Below, piece after piece: positions 9,002 through 18,144 of a DNA stretch of 64,000 bases. The DNA is from Mycolicibacterium sp. GTDB lineage: Bacteria > Actinomycetota > Actinomycetes > Mycobacteriales > Mycobacteriaceae. Every line of letters begins with the position of its first letter. Within the stretch, counting starts at the first letter, position 1. The notes beneath the pieces are model-generated. The model saw only the letters and a program-made list of their open reading frames with translations. It was not told where the DNA came from and made no database searches. The stretch spans positions 909,579-973,578 of the forward strand of contig JACJWN010000003.1 in assembly GCA_020637165.1 (NCBI GenBank), read 5' to 3'. A program made the translations under genes and the position numbers.

Positions 9002-11227
9002 GCCCGACCGCTGGGAGCAGACCTCGCGCGGACCCTGGTCGCCCGGTGTGAATCGGATGGCGATGACGCACACGTCGTCGGCGCGCGGCCGCGGCGCCAG
9101 CCGATCCTGAAGAACCGAGCAGTACGTGCCGATCGCGACGTCCGGACTCCACTCGGCGATGATGCGCTCGGCGGCGCGGATGCCGGTATCGACGTCCGCA
9201 CCCCGGCGTTCGACCAGACCGTCGGTGTACATGACCAGGATGTCGCCGGGCTCGACGGGCACGGTCGCATCGGTATAGCGGGCCCCTGGCAGCGGTCCGA
9301 GCACTGGGCCGTGGGCGTTCTCGAGCCGGCTGACCTCGCCGGTCGCCGAGCGGCGCAGCAGCGGCGGCGGATGACCCGCCGAGCTGTAGCGCAGCGATTG
9401 TTCGTCGCGGTCGTAGATCGCCACCGCCATGGTCGCGAATTTGCCGTGACTGGCATCGCGGGTGAACCCGTTTAGCTCGGCCATCAGCTGTGCGGGGGTC
9501 ATTCCCTGGTGGGCCAGTGCCCGGCCCGCGCTGCGCAACTGGGCCATATCCTCCACCGCGGGCATGCCATGGCCGACGACGTCGCCGACCGCCAGGAAGG
9601 TCCGGTTTCCCGGCAGCGGCATGAGGTCGTACCAGTCACCGCCGAGTCCCTGTTCGACATCGGCCGGTTCGTAGGTGACGCAGACATCCAACCCCGAGAC
9701 CTCGGCCGGGGTGGTTGGGAGAACCGCCGACTGCAGGACCGCGGCCCGGGCCCGTTCGTCGGCGTAGACCTGTGCCCGCACCAGCGCCTGGCTGACCATA
9801 TTGGCCACCGCGGCGACGTAGTAAAGCTGGTCGGCGTCCAACGGCTGCGGATCGGTCCAAACCAGCAGCATCACACCGACCGGCTTTCCGGCCGCGGTCA
9901 GCGGCCAGCCCACCGTCGACTCGGCGCCGCTGAGCTGCGCCCAGTGCACCTTGTCGGGGTAGATCTGCGCGTACTCCGCACTGGTCGGGATGATGATTGG
10001 CTGCCCGCCGCGCACCACGTCGGTGGCGACCGTCCGTTCTCTCAACGGCATGCTGTCGCCGAATTTCTCCAGCACCACTCGCGGATAGCCCGACACCCAC
10101 TCGAGGGTGCTCGCATCGAGACCGACCGCTCCCAGGCTCAGCGCCTGCACGCCGACCTCGGCGATGACCTCTTCCTCCAGCGCGCGGCCGATGTCCTGTG
10201 GGGTGAGCGCCGCGGAAAGCTTGCGGGCCAGGCGCGACAGCGTCTCCAGCCGGATCCGTTCCCTCCGCTCGGCCTCGTGTTCCTCCACCTCGCTCTCCCG
10301 CGCGCGGGACTCCTGGGCGATGAGCATCGTCACCACCACGATGGTCGCGATGAACACCTGGGTGAGTGCCACCCGGGTCGTCAGCGACACGTCGATGTTG
10401 GCGAACAGTCCGCGGCCCCGGGTTGCCGTGAGGTTGACCAGGAAGGCCACGACCGCGCCCGCCAGAGCGGCGCCGAGCATGTCGAGCCGCAGCGCCGCCC
10501 AGCCCAGCACCGGCAGGATCAGCAGGGCCGGCGGGGCCGTGGTCCAGAATCCGGCGAACGAGACCGCCGTAGCGACCACGATGATCGCGACGGTCTCCCA
10601 CGGCCGTCGGCGCACGAAGTGCGACTGGGTGGCCCACAACAGGATCGGAGCCGCCACCACCAGAACGCCGAGCGCGTCGCCGGCCCACCAGTTGAGCACC
10701 AGGCTCAGCCAGGGCGATCCCGCGTCGATGGTCACCGCTTTGAGCGAGCCGCCGATCAAGCAGCCCGAGAGCGGACCGAGCACGGCCGCGCCCACGATGA
10801 AGGCGGCGAAATCGCGATGCCTGCCCAGATCCGGCCGGCCGCCGCACCAGGCCAGCACCAAAGAGGCCCCCACGATCGGCTCGATGGTGTTGGCCAGCGC
10901 AAAACCGACTGAAACCAGCAGCGGGGTCTGGAAAAGAATATCGACGAGCATCTCGGCGGCGAAGATGCCGGCGACCACGGCCGGCCACAGCCTGCGGCGG
11001 CTGAGGATCATGGCCGCGACGGTCACGCCGGCGGGCGGGTAGAAGAACGCCGGACCGGCCTCGGATCCGAAAACCTCCCAGGCCAGCAGCGACCCGGCCG
11101 CAAATGCCACGAAGACGATGGCGAAGAGCCGGATCCAATCACCGCGGCCGGGTGGGCGTCCACCGGGGTTCGGGTCGGCTGCCGCCGCTGCCGCCGGATG
11201 GCTCATGGGCGGCCCTGGCGGGCTCAT
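8990..11227 (-). CDS. MASE1-GAF-PP2C (SpoIIE/RsbU-type) membrane phosphatase
   Basis: The protein has about 745 residues. The N-terminal ~300 form a multi-helix MASE1 sensor (FYPPAGVTVAAMILSRRR). A charged helical linker (ESEVEEHEAERRERIRLE) leads to a GAF domain at ~340-490, then a SpoIIE phosphatase with GGDWYDLMPLPG, GDVVGHGM and VMYTDGLVERRG metal-binding motifs. Enzymes of this class dephosphorylate STAS anti-anti-sigma factors in partner-switching stress control. Its partner is unknown here; an RsbW-like ATPase lies 27 kb away at 38568. It is a tandem paralogue of the next upstream gene. A GTG three bases upstream is an alternative start. Confidence 0.9.
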   Translation of the reverse strand: MSPPGPPMSHPAAAAAADPNPGGRPPGRGDWIRLFAIVFVAFAAGSLLAWEVFGSEAGPAFFYPPAGVTVAAMILSRRRLWPAVVAGIFAAEMLVDILFQTPLLVSVGFALANTIEPIVGASLVLAWCGGRPDLGRHRDFAAFIVGAAVLGPLSGCLIGGSLKAVTIDAGSPWLSLVLNWWAGDALGVLVVAAPILLWATQSHFVRRRPWETVAIIVVATAVSFAGFWTTAPPALLILPVLGWAALRLDMLGAALAGAVVAFLVNLTATRGRGLFANIDVSLTTRVALTQVFIATIVVVTMLIAQESRARESEVEEHEAERRERIRLETLSRLARKLSAALTPQDIGRALEEEVIAEVGVQALSLGAVGLDASTLEWVSGYPRVVLEKFGDSMPLRERTVATDVVRGGQPIIIPTSAEYAQIYPDKVHWAQLSGAESTVGWPLTAAGKPVGVMLLVWTDPQPLDADQLYYVAAVANMVSQALVRAQVYADERARAAVLQSAVLPTTPAEVSGLDVCVTYEPADVEQGLGGDWYDLMPLPGNRTFLAVGDVVGHGMPAVEDMAQLRSAGRALAHQGMTPAQLMAELNGFTRDASHGKFATMAVAIYDRDEQSLRYSSAGHPPPLLRRSATGEVSRLENAHGPVLGPLPGARYTDATVPVEPGDILVMYTDGLVERRGADVDTGIRAAERIIAEWSPDVAIGTYCSVLQDRLAPRPRADDVCVIAIRFTPGDQGPREVCSQRSGSNL

Positions 11228-11257
11228 CACCGAAGCCTAGCGTGCACCGACGGAGCT

Positions 11258-13393
11258 TCATCCGAAGCGGACAACGACCAGGCAGAGGTCATCGTCGTGC
11301 GGTGACGGCGCGACGTCGTCGGCCAGGGATTCGCAGTCGAACAGCGCATCCGGCGGCCAGTTGGCGATCACCTGCTCCAGGTGCGCGATACCGGCTTCGA
11401 CATGCTGATCGCGGTGTTCCACCAATCCGTCGGTGTACATCACCAGGACGTCCCCCGGACCGACCGCGACGGTCTCCGCGCAATATTCGGCGTCGTCGAA
11501 CGGCCCCAGTACGGGTCCACTGGCGCCGCGGAGGCGCACCACCTCCCCGGTTGCGGCCCGCCGCAGCAGCGCGGGTGGGTGGCCGGCCGAACTGTAGGAC
11601 AGCGAACTCTCGGCGGGGTCGAGAACGACGACCAAATTGGTGGCGAACTCACCGCGGATCTGAAGGCCCGCGAACCGGTTGAGTTCGGCCAGCACCCGAT
11701 CCGGGCCGAGACCCTGATAGGCGTAGGCGTTTCCGGTACTGCGCAACTGCGCCATGTCCTCCACCGCCGTCAGGCCATGGCCGATCACGTCACCAACCGA
11801 CAGATAGGTTCGCCCGTCGGGCAGTGACATCACGCTGTACCAGTCGCCGCCGAGCCCGTTGGCGTCGTCGGCCGGCCGGTAGAGCGCCCGGAAGTCCAGT
11901 CCGGGGGCATCGGGCGGAAGTACCGGATGTGCCGCGGTGTGCAACACCATCGCCCGCGCGTGCTCGTCGGCGTAGGACTTCGCCCGGGACAGCGCCTGAG
12001 CGGCGATGGTGGCCACCGCCGACAGGTACGCCTGCTGGGCGGCGTTGAGCGGCTGCGGCGTCGTCCACGCCAGCGAGAAGGCGCCCAAGGTCTTCGAGCC
12101 ATCGATCAGCGGCCAGCCGACCACCGAGTTGATCCCGTTGCCCCGAAGTCGTCGGGCGGCACCGCCGTAGCGTCGCTCGTAGTCCTCGATCGTCGGAACC
12201 AGAACCGGCTCGCCGTCACGGGCCGCATCCCCTGCGACCGAGCTGTCGGTGAGGGCGGACCGCTCACCCAACTCGTTGATGAACTGCTGCGGGTACCCCG
12301 CAACGGCCAGCCATTCGAGTTCCTCCCCGTCGGCGGTCAACAGGCCGACCTTGATACCAGCGGCGCCGAGGTCGGCGACCAACTCGGTCTCCAGAACCCG
12401 CCCGACATCACGCGGGGTCAGCGCCGAGGACAGCTGCAGGGTCAGCCGGGCGAGTGACTGAAGACGGCGTCGTTCGGCCCGCTCGATCGTTTTCTCTCGG
12501 GCGGCCTTCCGGCGCGCCGAGGCCTCCTGTGCGATCAGCATGGCCAGCAGCACGTTGACCCCGATGAGCAGCTGGGTCAATGCCAGCCTGCCGCCCCTGG
12601 ACACCCCCAGGTCGTCGAACAGGCTGAAACCGGACGCCGCGCGGAGGTTGGTGGCGAACGCGATCCCCGCCCCGGCCAGAGCGGCGCCGAGCACATCGAG
12701 GCGCAGGGCCGCAAATGCCAGCACCGGCAGAATCAGCAACGACGGCTGCAATCCGGTCCAGATCGCCAGCCACGCCATCCCCGCGGCGGTGCCCAGAATC
12801 GCCAGGGCTTCCACAGGGCGTTCCCGGAGAACATGGAACTGCTTGGGCCACAGCAATATCGGAGCCCCCACCACCAGCGCCCCGATGCCGTCGCCGGCAA
12901 ACCAGCGCAGAACGGCACCCGGCCACCACGCCCCGAGATGCCAGGCGACCGTCGTCCCGCCGATGAGCCCGCCCAGCAACGGGCCGGCCAGACACGAGCC
13001 GACGACGAAGATGACCAGGTCCCGGCGCCGCCGCAGGTCCGGCGTTCGCCTGCAACCGGCGAGCACCAGTGCCGCCCCGATCACCGGCTCCAGCGAATTG
13101 GCCAGTACATAACCGACGATCGCCTGGGGTGCCAGTCCGGCGAACAGGTCGACGGAGATCTCGGCGAGCACGACGGCGGCGATGATCACCGGCCAGCGAC
13201 GGCGGGGACTGATCAGCAGCGCCGCCGCGCTGACGCCGGCCGGCGGGTAGAAGGTCGGGCCGAGTTCGGAACCTCCGAAGGCGATCGCCGAGACCACTGC
13301 GCCCGCCGCGTAGGCGAGGAATACGACGAGAAACAAGCCGGTGGCCGGCAACCGCGAACGCGGCCCGGCGGGCCCGGTCGTCGGGGGTCGCAT
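11258..13393 (-). CDS. MASE1-GAF-PP2C (SpoIIE/RsbU-type) membrane phosphatase, paralogue
   Basis: The 711-residue protein has the same architecture as its downstream neighbour: MASE1 membrane sensor (~1-300, FYPPAGVSAAALLISPRRR), linker, GAF (~330-470), and SpoIIE phosphatase with LGGDWYSVMSLPDG, GDVIGHGL and VMYTDGLVEHRD. The two copies are diverged but co-linear, so this is an old tandem duplication. Its ATG shares one base with the stop of the upstream SIMPL gene (TGATG), suggesting coupled translation. The sensed signal is not apparent. Confidence 0.9.
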   Translation of the reverse strand: MRPPTTGPAGPRSRLPATGLFLVVFLAYAAGAVVSAIAFGGSELGPTFYPPAGVSAAALLISPRRRWPVIIAAVVLAEISVDLFAGLAPQAIVGYVLANSLEPVIGAALVLAGCRRTPDLRRRRDLVIFVVGSCLAGPLLGGLIGGTTVAWHLGAWWPGAVLRWFAGDGIGALVVGAPILLWPKQFHVLRERPVEALAILGTAAGMAWLAIWTGLQPSLLILPVLAFAALRLDVLGAALAGAGIAFATNLRAASGFSLFDDLGVSRGGRLALTQLLIGVNVLLAMLIAQEASARRKAAREKTIERAERRRLQSLARLTLQLSSALTPRDVGRVLETELVADLGAAGIKVGLLTADGEELEWLAVAGYPQQFINELGERSALTDSSVAGDAARDGEPVLVPTIEDYERRYGGAARRLRGNGINSVVGWPLIDGSKTLGAFSLAWTTPQPLNAAQQAYLSAVATIAAQALSRAKSYADEHARAMVLHTAAHPVLPPDAPGLDFRALYRPADDANGLGGDWYSVMSLPDGRTYLSVGDVIGHGLTAVEDMAQLRSTGNAYAYQGLGPDRVLAELNRFAGLQIRGEFATNLVVVLDPAESSLSYSSAGHPPALLRRAATGEVVRLRGASGPVLGPFDDAEYCAETVAVGPGDVLVMYTDGLVEHRDQHVEAGIAHLEQVIANWPPDALFDCESLADDVAPSPHDDDLCLVVVRFG

Positions 13394-14055
13394 CAGTCAC
13401 CTGCCGAGACGGTGAAATCCGCCTCAACCTCAGCGGTGACATCGACCTCGCCGGGACGCAGGCTGAGCGCGCCGGATTCCGCTCCGGGCGCGGCCGCAGC
13501 GGCCAGGATCACCTTGCGCTGCACCGGCCCGCCGAGCCCGCTGTCGCTGATGCTGAGAACCCGCACCGGGCCGAGGTCGAGCGCGTCAGCGTAGTCCCGG
13601 GCCCGCCGCTCGGCGTCGCGTACCGCTTTCTGCCGGGCCTTGCGCTCCAACTTCGCCCGGGTGGCGTCCCGCAGCGACCAGTCGATGTGGCCGATGCCCA
13701 GACCCTCGACGCCCGCGCACCAGCTCACCCACTCGGCCAGATCATCGAAATCGGTGAACGTCGCGGTCACCGACACCACCGCAGTGTGAATCAGCGGCAA
13801 CTGTGTGCCGTCTGGGTTGAACGGCCGGCGCGAGCCCATCCGGATCTGGTCCACCGCGAACCGGACGACTGGTCCGCTCCTGCGGTGCAGACGAGACTCC
13901 AGGGAGTCGCTGACCTGCGCCGCCGAGACCGACACCGTCCGGAACACGGGCTCGGCCTCGGGTCCTTCGGCGCTCAGCGTGGCATGGACCGTCGCCTGCT
14001 CGGGCCGGACCGTCACGGTATGTGCGCCGCGGACGGCGATCTTGACGGGTGTCAC
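13393..14055 (-). CDS. SIMPL-domain (DUF541) protein
   Basis: The 220-residue protein starts MTPVKIAVRGAHTVTVRPEQ and shows the SIMPL pattern: an N-terminal beta repeat, a central helical region rich in Arg/Ala (ERKARQKAVRDAERRARDYADAL is the key stretch near 150), and a C-terminal beta repeat. It has no signal peptide, unlike many SIMPL proteins. The family has no firmly assigned biochemical role. It heads the operon with the two PP2C phosphatases. Confidence 0.8.
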   Translation of the reverse strand: MTPVKIAVRGAHTVTVRPEQATVHATLSAEGPEAEPVFRTVSVSAAQVSDSLESRLHRRSGPVVRFAVDQIRMGSRRPFNPDGTQLPLIHTAVVSVTATFTDFDDLAEWVSWCAGVEGLGIGHIDWSLRDATRAKLERKARQKAVRDAERRARDYADALDLGPVRVLSISDSGLGGPVQRKVILAAAAAPGAESGALSLRPGEVDVTAEVEADFTVSAGD

Positions 14056-14161
14056 TTCTCCACCCTAGGGGCAGTGCAGCCCCCGCCGTCACCGCGAGCG
14101 GGCGGATTTCCGGACCGTGGCGGCGTTTCGCGTGGAAGCGAGGCTTCCGGATGCGGCAAGG

Positions 14162-16336
14162 CTATTTGATCAGGGGATCCCGGGGCATGCCGAGGATGCG
14201 CTCGGCGATCTGATTGCGTGCGACCTCGGAGGTGCCACCGGCGATGGCCATCCCGCGCGCCCCCATCGCCGCCCGTGCCGCCAGCGCACCCTCGCCGCCC
14301 TCCAGGGCGACCTCGGGACCGAGCAGCGCTGTCGCGATGGCGCCCTGCTCGCCGAAGTGTTCGGCGAGTTTGAGTTTGGTGATGTTGCCCTCCGGCCCCG
14401 GCCCGGCACCGGCGATACTGCGCGCGGCCCGGCGCAGGTTGAGCAGCCGCAACGCGTGGTCGTCGGCGAGGAACCGCCCGACCCGTTCGACGGCCCCGGC
14501 CACCCGGTCGCCGTGGGTCTTGGCCAGCTGCACCAGCCAGGCCGAGGCGGGGGCGATACCCCCGGCGCCGCCGCCGATGCTCACCCGCTCGTTGCCCAAC
14601 GTGGCCCTGGCCACGGTCCAGCCCGCGTTGGGCTCGCCCACCACGTCCTCGTCGGGGACGAAAACGTCGTTGAAGAAGACCTCGTTGAACTCCTTTCCGC
14701 CGGTGATCTGGCGCAGCGGGCGCACCTCGACCCCGGGCGCCTTCATATCGACGATCACCATCGTGATGCCGGCGTGTTTGGGCACCTCGAAGTCGGTGCG
14801 CACCGTCGCCAGCCCGCGCCGCGCGTAGTGGGCGCCGCTGGTCCAGACCTTCTGACCGGTGATCCGCCAGCCGCCCTCGACCCGGGTGGCCCTGGTCTTG
14901 ACCGCCGCTGCGTCGGAGCCGGCGGAGGGCTCGGAGAACAGCTGGCACCAGATCTCGTCTTTTCGTAGCGCCTTCTCCACGAAGCGCTCGATCTGCGATG
15001 GCGTGCCGTGCTGGATGAGGGTGAGGATCACCCACCCGGTGATCCCGTAGTCGGGACGTTTGACCCCGGCCGCGGCGAATTCCTCATCGATCAGAAGTTG
15101 TTCGACCGCCCCCGCCGCACGTCCCCACGGCGTGGGCCAGTGCGGCATGACGTAGCCGGTCGCGATGAGCTCATCGAGTTGGGCCTCGGCGTCCAGCTCG
15201 GCAATCCGCTGGGCCTCGGCGCGGATCTCACCGCGCAACGCCTCGGCCTCCGGCGGCAGATCCAGGCTGTTGGCCCGGGCGATGCCCCGCCCGGTCAGAT
15301 CGAAGACATCGGCGGCGGGTCCGTCGCCGCCGAGGATCCCGTTGACGGTCAACGCACGACGCAGGTGCAGGTGCGCGTCGTGCTCCCAGGTGAACCCGAT
15401 ACCGCCGTGCACCTGAATGTTGAGTTCGGCGTTGCGGAGGTAGGCCGGGAAGGCCAGCGCCGCCGCGGCCGCCGCGGCCAACTGGAACTCCGACTCACCG
15501 TCCCCGGCGGCGTCCTCGGCCGCGCGGGCGGCGTCCCAGACACACGCCAACGCCGACTCCGCGGCCACCAGCATGTTGGCGCAATGGTGCTTGACCGCCT
15601 GAAACGTGGCTATGGTGCGGCCGAACTGCTCGCGGACCTTCGCGTACTCGACGGCTGCCTCGACACAATCCGTCGCGCCGCCCACGGCCTCGGCGGCGAA
15701 GAGGGTGCGGGCGCGCGCCAGGGCGGCCTCCCGCGAGCCGGGCAGCATATTGTCGCCGAAGACGACGTCGGAGAGCAGGACCCGGCCGGACCGCCGGGTG
15801 CGGTCGAGGCTGCCGGGCAACTGCACCGAGACACCCCCTGCCCCGCGCTCCACCAGCAGCATGTCCGCGCCGACGGCCAGCAGGAACACATCGGCGAGGC
15901 CGGCGCCCAGCACGATGCCCGCGTCCCCGGATACACACCCGTCGACAACCTCAAGGTCACCGCCGAAACCGACTGCGGCGCTGCGGGTTCCGTCGATGAG
16001 CCCGGGAAGCAACCGGGCCTTCTGCTCCTCGGTGCCCACCGCGGTCAGCACCGCGGAGACCACCGTCGTGGGGACGAACGCTCCGGGAGCCACGGCGTGT
16101 CCGAGTTCCTCGATAACCACCACCAATTCGGGCAGACCGAAGCCCGACCCGCCGTAGGCTTCGTCGACGTGCAGCCCGAGCCAGCCCAGCTCGGCCAGTT
16201 CCCGCCAGAACGGCGGGCGGAACTCCTCATCGGCGTCCAGAGCGGCCCGAGCCGCCGCCCGGGCTTTCTGCCCGGTCAGGAACGAGCGGGCGACCGCACC
16301 GAGTTCGCGGTGATCGTCGGTCAGGGCGATGGGCAT
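14162..16336 (-). CDS. Fused two-domain acyl-CoA dehydrogenase (FadE type)
   Basis: The protein has 724 residues, twice a normal acyl-CoA dehydrogenase. Two ACAD modules are joined: residues ~1-345 (IEELGHAVAPG, VREQFGRTIATFQAVKH, VHGGIGFTWEHD) and ~370-720 (LFSEPSAGSDAAAVKTRA, KVWTSGAHYARRG, TSEVARNQIAERILGMPRD). Fused enzymes of this kind exist in mycobacteria (for example FadE34 of the cholesterol pathway, and FadE6/FadE22-type), where one half often retains the active site. They oxidise acyl-CoA with FAD. The start has a GAGGAGG site. The substrate cannot be assigned. Confidence 0.9.
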   Translation of the reverse strand: MPIALTDDHRELGAVARSFLTGQKARAAARAALDADEEFRPPFWRELAELGWLGLHVDEAYGGSGFGLPELVVVIEELGHAVAPGAFVPTTVVSAVLTAVGTEEQKARLLPGLIDGTRSAAVGFGGDLEVVDGCVSGDAGIVLGAGLADVFLLAVGADMLLVERGAGGVSVQLPGSLDRTRRSGRVLLSDVVFGDNMLPGSREAALARARTLFAAEAVGGATDCVEAAVEYAKVREQFGRTIATFQAVKHHCANMLVAAESALACVWDAARAAEDAAGDGESEFQLAAAAAAALAFPAYLRNAELNIQVHGGIGFTWEHDAHLHLRRALTVNGILGGDGPAADVFDLTGRGIARANSLDLPPEAEALRGEIRAEAQRIAELDAEAQLDELIATGYVMPHWPTPWGRAAGAVEQLLIDEEFAAAGVKRPDYGITGWVILTLIQHGTPSQIERFVEKALRKDEIWCQLFSEPSAGSDAAAVKTRATRVEGGWRITGQKVWTSGAHYARRGLATVRTDFEVPKHAGITMVIVDMKAPGVEVRPLRQITGGKEFNEVFFNDVFVPDEDVVGEPNAGWTVARATLGNERVSIGGGAGGIAPASAWLVQLAKTHGDRVAGAVERVGRFLADDHALRLLNLRRAARSIAGAGPGPEGNITKLKLAEHFGEQGAIATALLGPEVALEGGEGALAARAAMGARGMAIAGGTSEVARNQIAERILGMPRDPLIK

Positions 16337-16384
16337 AGTGCCTCCTCGACGTGAAGGGCCGCTGATAACCGCGACGTTACCGGC

Positions 16385-16693
16385 CTAATCCAGCGCGGTG
16401 ATCAGCTCGCCGACGGTGTGGTGGGCCTCCAGCGGATGGCGAAGCCGCCCTTTGGCATTGACCCGGTAGAGGTTGCGGCGGCCCTGCTTGGTCTTGGTCA
16501 GGTAACCGCCGTCGGTCAGATCGGACAGGATTACCTGCACGGCCCGTTCGGTGATTCCGATCCGCAGTCCCAGTTCGCGCGCGGTGAGCGCCTCGCCGCG
16601 GGCCAGGCACAAAAGGACATGGGCATGGTTGGTCAGAAACGTCCATGCGCGCGCGGACGGCTCGGGCACAGGTCGCTCAGACGTAGCAGACAT
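16385..16693 (-). CDS. Small winged-HTH transcriptional regulator
   Basis: The 102-residue protein has a winged helix-turn-helix: recognition region LTARELGLRIGITERAVQVI at ~35-55, then the wing GGYLTKTKQGRRNLYRVN. It resembles MarR/ArsR-like single-domain regulators and shows no obvious metal site. A strong inverted repeat, TTTTGTAT-N14-ATACAAAA, lies directly upstream at 16699-16728, so it probably represses itself and perhaps the downstream acyl-CoA dehydrogenase 49 bases away on the same strand. Confidence 0.8.
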   Translation of the reverse strand: MSATSERPVPEPSARAWTFLTNHAHVLLCLARGEALTARELGLRIGITERAVQVILSDLTDGGYLTKTKQGRRNLYRVNAKGRLRHPLEAHHTVGELITALD

Positions 16694-16698
16694 TCAAC

Positions 16699-16728
16699 TT
16701 TTGTATCACTGTTGCCAGCCATACAAAA
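16699..16728. promoter_or_regulatory. Palindromic operator upstream of the HTH gene
   Basis: The perfect inverted repeat TTTTGTAT at 16699-16706 and ATACAAAA at 16721-16728 has a 14-base spacer. It sits 5 bases from the regulator's start codon in an AT-rich stretch unlike the surrounding high-GC DNA. It is most simply read as the autoregulatory operator overlapping the promoter. Confidence 0.65.
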
Positions 16729-16756
16729 GGATTTATTCATGTAAAGGGATTCGCAA

Positions 16757-18034
16757 CTACAGACGTGCAAACTCCTCCTTGCCGCGTTCGAACTCGGCCA
16801 GCATCGCCGCGGTCAGGGTCGGCCTGATTTCCCCGATCGCGTTCAGATAGTCATCGGTGACGGCCGGTTCGCCGCGGCCGTGGCGCATCTCCCGCTCGAA
16901 GGCGGCCTGCGCCCCCTTACGCGCCGCGAACTCGATGTCGGCGGGAGTGAAGAACTCCGAGGCGGTGACCAGACGCTCGACGTCTACGTGGGCGTTGGCC
17001 GCACCCAGATAGCGCTGCCACACGGCATGGCGCGCCGGCTGATCGGGCGGGCCGACCGGGATCACGTAGTCGAAGCGCCCCGGCCGCAGAAACGCCGAGT
17101 CCAGGGAGTGCACGGTGTTGGTCGCGCACACCAGCAGCCGGCTGTCGTGCTGGCGGAAGGCCGGGATCAGCTTGAGCAGCTCGTTGGTCACGCCGAGTTC
17201 GGCGGTCGAGGCGCCAGCCCGCGCAGTGGCGATCTCCTCCACCTCGTCGATGAACAGCACCAGTTCGTCGAGTTCGGCAAGGTCGGCGAAGGCCTCGCGC
17301 AGCGATGCCGCCAGCCCGCCGGCCCCGCTGGCCGCCAGCCGGGAGGGGAAAAGTTCAACGAAGGGCCAACCGAGGCGGGAGGCGATCGCCTTGGCGAAGC
17401 TGGTCTTGCCGGTACCCGGCGGCCCGAACAGAATCACCGCCTTGGGTGGCCGGACCCCGTAGCGGTCGGCGACCTCCGGATGACCCAGCGGGTCGACGAT
17501 GCGCCGTTCGATGATCTGTTTCTCGCTCTCCATGCCGGCCATATCGCCCCACAGGCCGGGTGGAAGCATCAACCCGCCTAGCTCCTCGAGCAGGTTGGCC
17601 TGGTCCGGTCCGAGGTGTTCGAACATTTCGTAGTACACCAGCCCGCCCCGGCGGTGATACCCCGAGTTCTCCAGCGCGGCGACCCCGGTTGCCGTCTCCG
17701 GCGTCATGGTGCAGATCCGCCGCACACCCTGGGAGCGAAGCCGCCGCTCAAGATCAGCCAGCAGCGCCGAGCCGATGCCGCGATTTCGCCAGCGGGCCCC
17801 GATCGCCAGCAGCAGGATCCAGGCCCGATCACCCTGGGTCTGGGCCACCGCCATGCCCACGACTTCCTCGCCCACTTCGGCGACCACCGCCGGCTCACCG
17901 GCGCGTGCCGCCGCCATCACCTCTGCCACGCTGAACACCGGTTCACCAGAACCGGGAACCCGGCTCTGGTCCCAGACCGCAATGGCCTGGTCCAGGTCTT
18001 CGTCGTGGTAATCACGCAGCCGCCAGACCGGCAT
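16757..18034 (-). CDS. GNAT acetyltransferase-AAA+ ATPase fusion protein
   Basis: The protein has 425 residues. Residues ~1-140 are a GNAT fold (LLLAIGARWRNRGIGSALLADL acetyl-CoA loop near 85-105). Residues ~160-420 are an AAA+ ATPase with Walker A GPPGTGKTSFAKA, Walker B LVLFIDEVEE, sensor 1 CATNT and arginine finger segment LRPGRFDYVIP, as in FtsH/CDC48-type AAA proteins. The start MPVWRLRDYHDED was chosen over an upstream ATG because GAGGAGG lies 7 bases before it. It may couple protein acetylation with ATP-driven remodelling; no partner is evident nearby. Confidence 0.85.
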   Translation of the reverse strand: MPVWRLRDYHDEDLDQAIAVWDQSRVPGSGEPVFSVAEVMAAARAGEPAVVAEVGEEVVGMAVAQTQGDRAWILLLAIGARWRNRGIGSALLADLERRLRSQGVRRICTMTPETATGVAALENSGYHRRGGLVYYEMFEHLGPDQANLLEELGGLMLPPGLWGDMAGMESEKQIIERRIVDPLGHPEVADRYGVRPPKAVILFGPPGTGKTSFAKAIASRLGWPFVELFPSRLAASGAGGLAASLREAFADLAELDELVLFIDEVEEIATARAGASTAELGVTNELLKLIPAFRQHDSRLLVCATNTVHSLDSAFLRPGRFDYVIPVGPPDQPARHAVWQRYLGAANAHVDVERLVTASEFFTPADIEFAARKGAQAAFEREMRHGRGEPAVTDDYLNAIGEIRPTLTAAMLAEFERGKEEFARL

Positions 18035-18144
18035 CGGCGCACCTCCTCGGATCCTTGAGACCAGCATGCCGGGCCGAGGCGCGGCGGCACGCCCGAACGG
18101 TGGATTCCGTCGGCCACCGGGGCGGGGGCGGCAGTGAGGTGACG

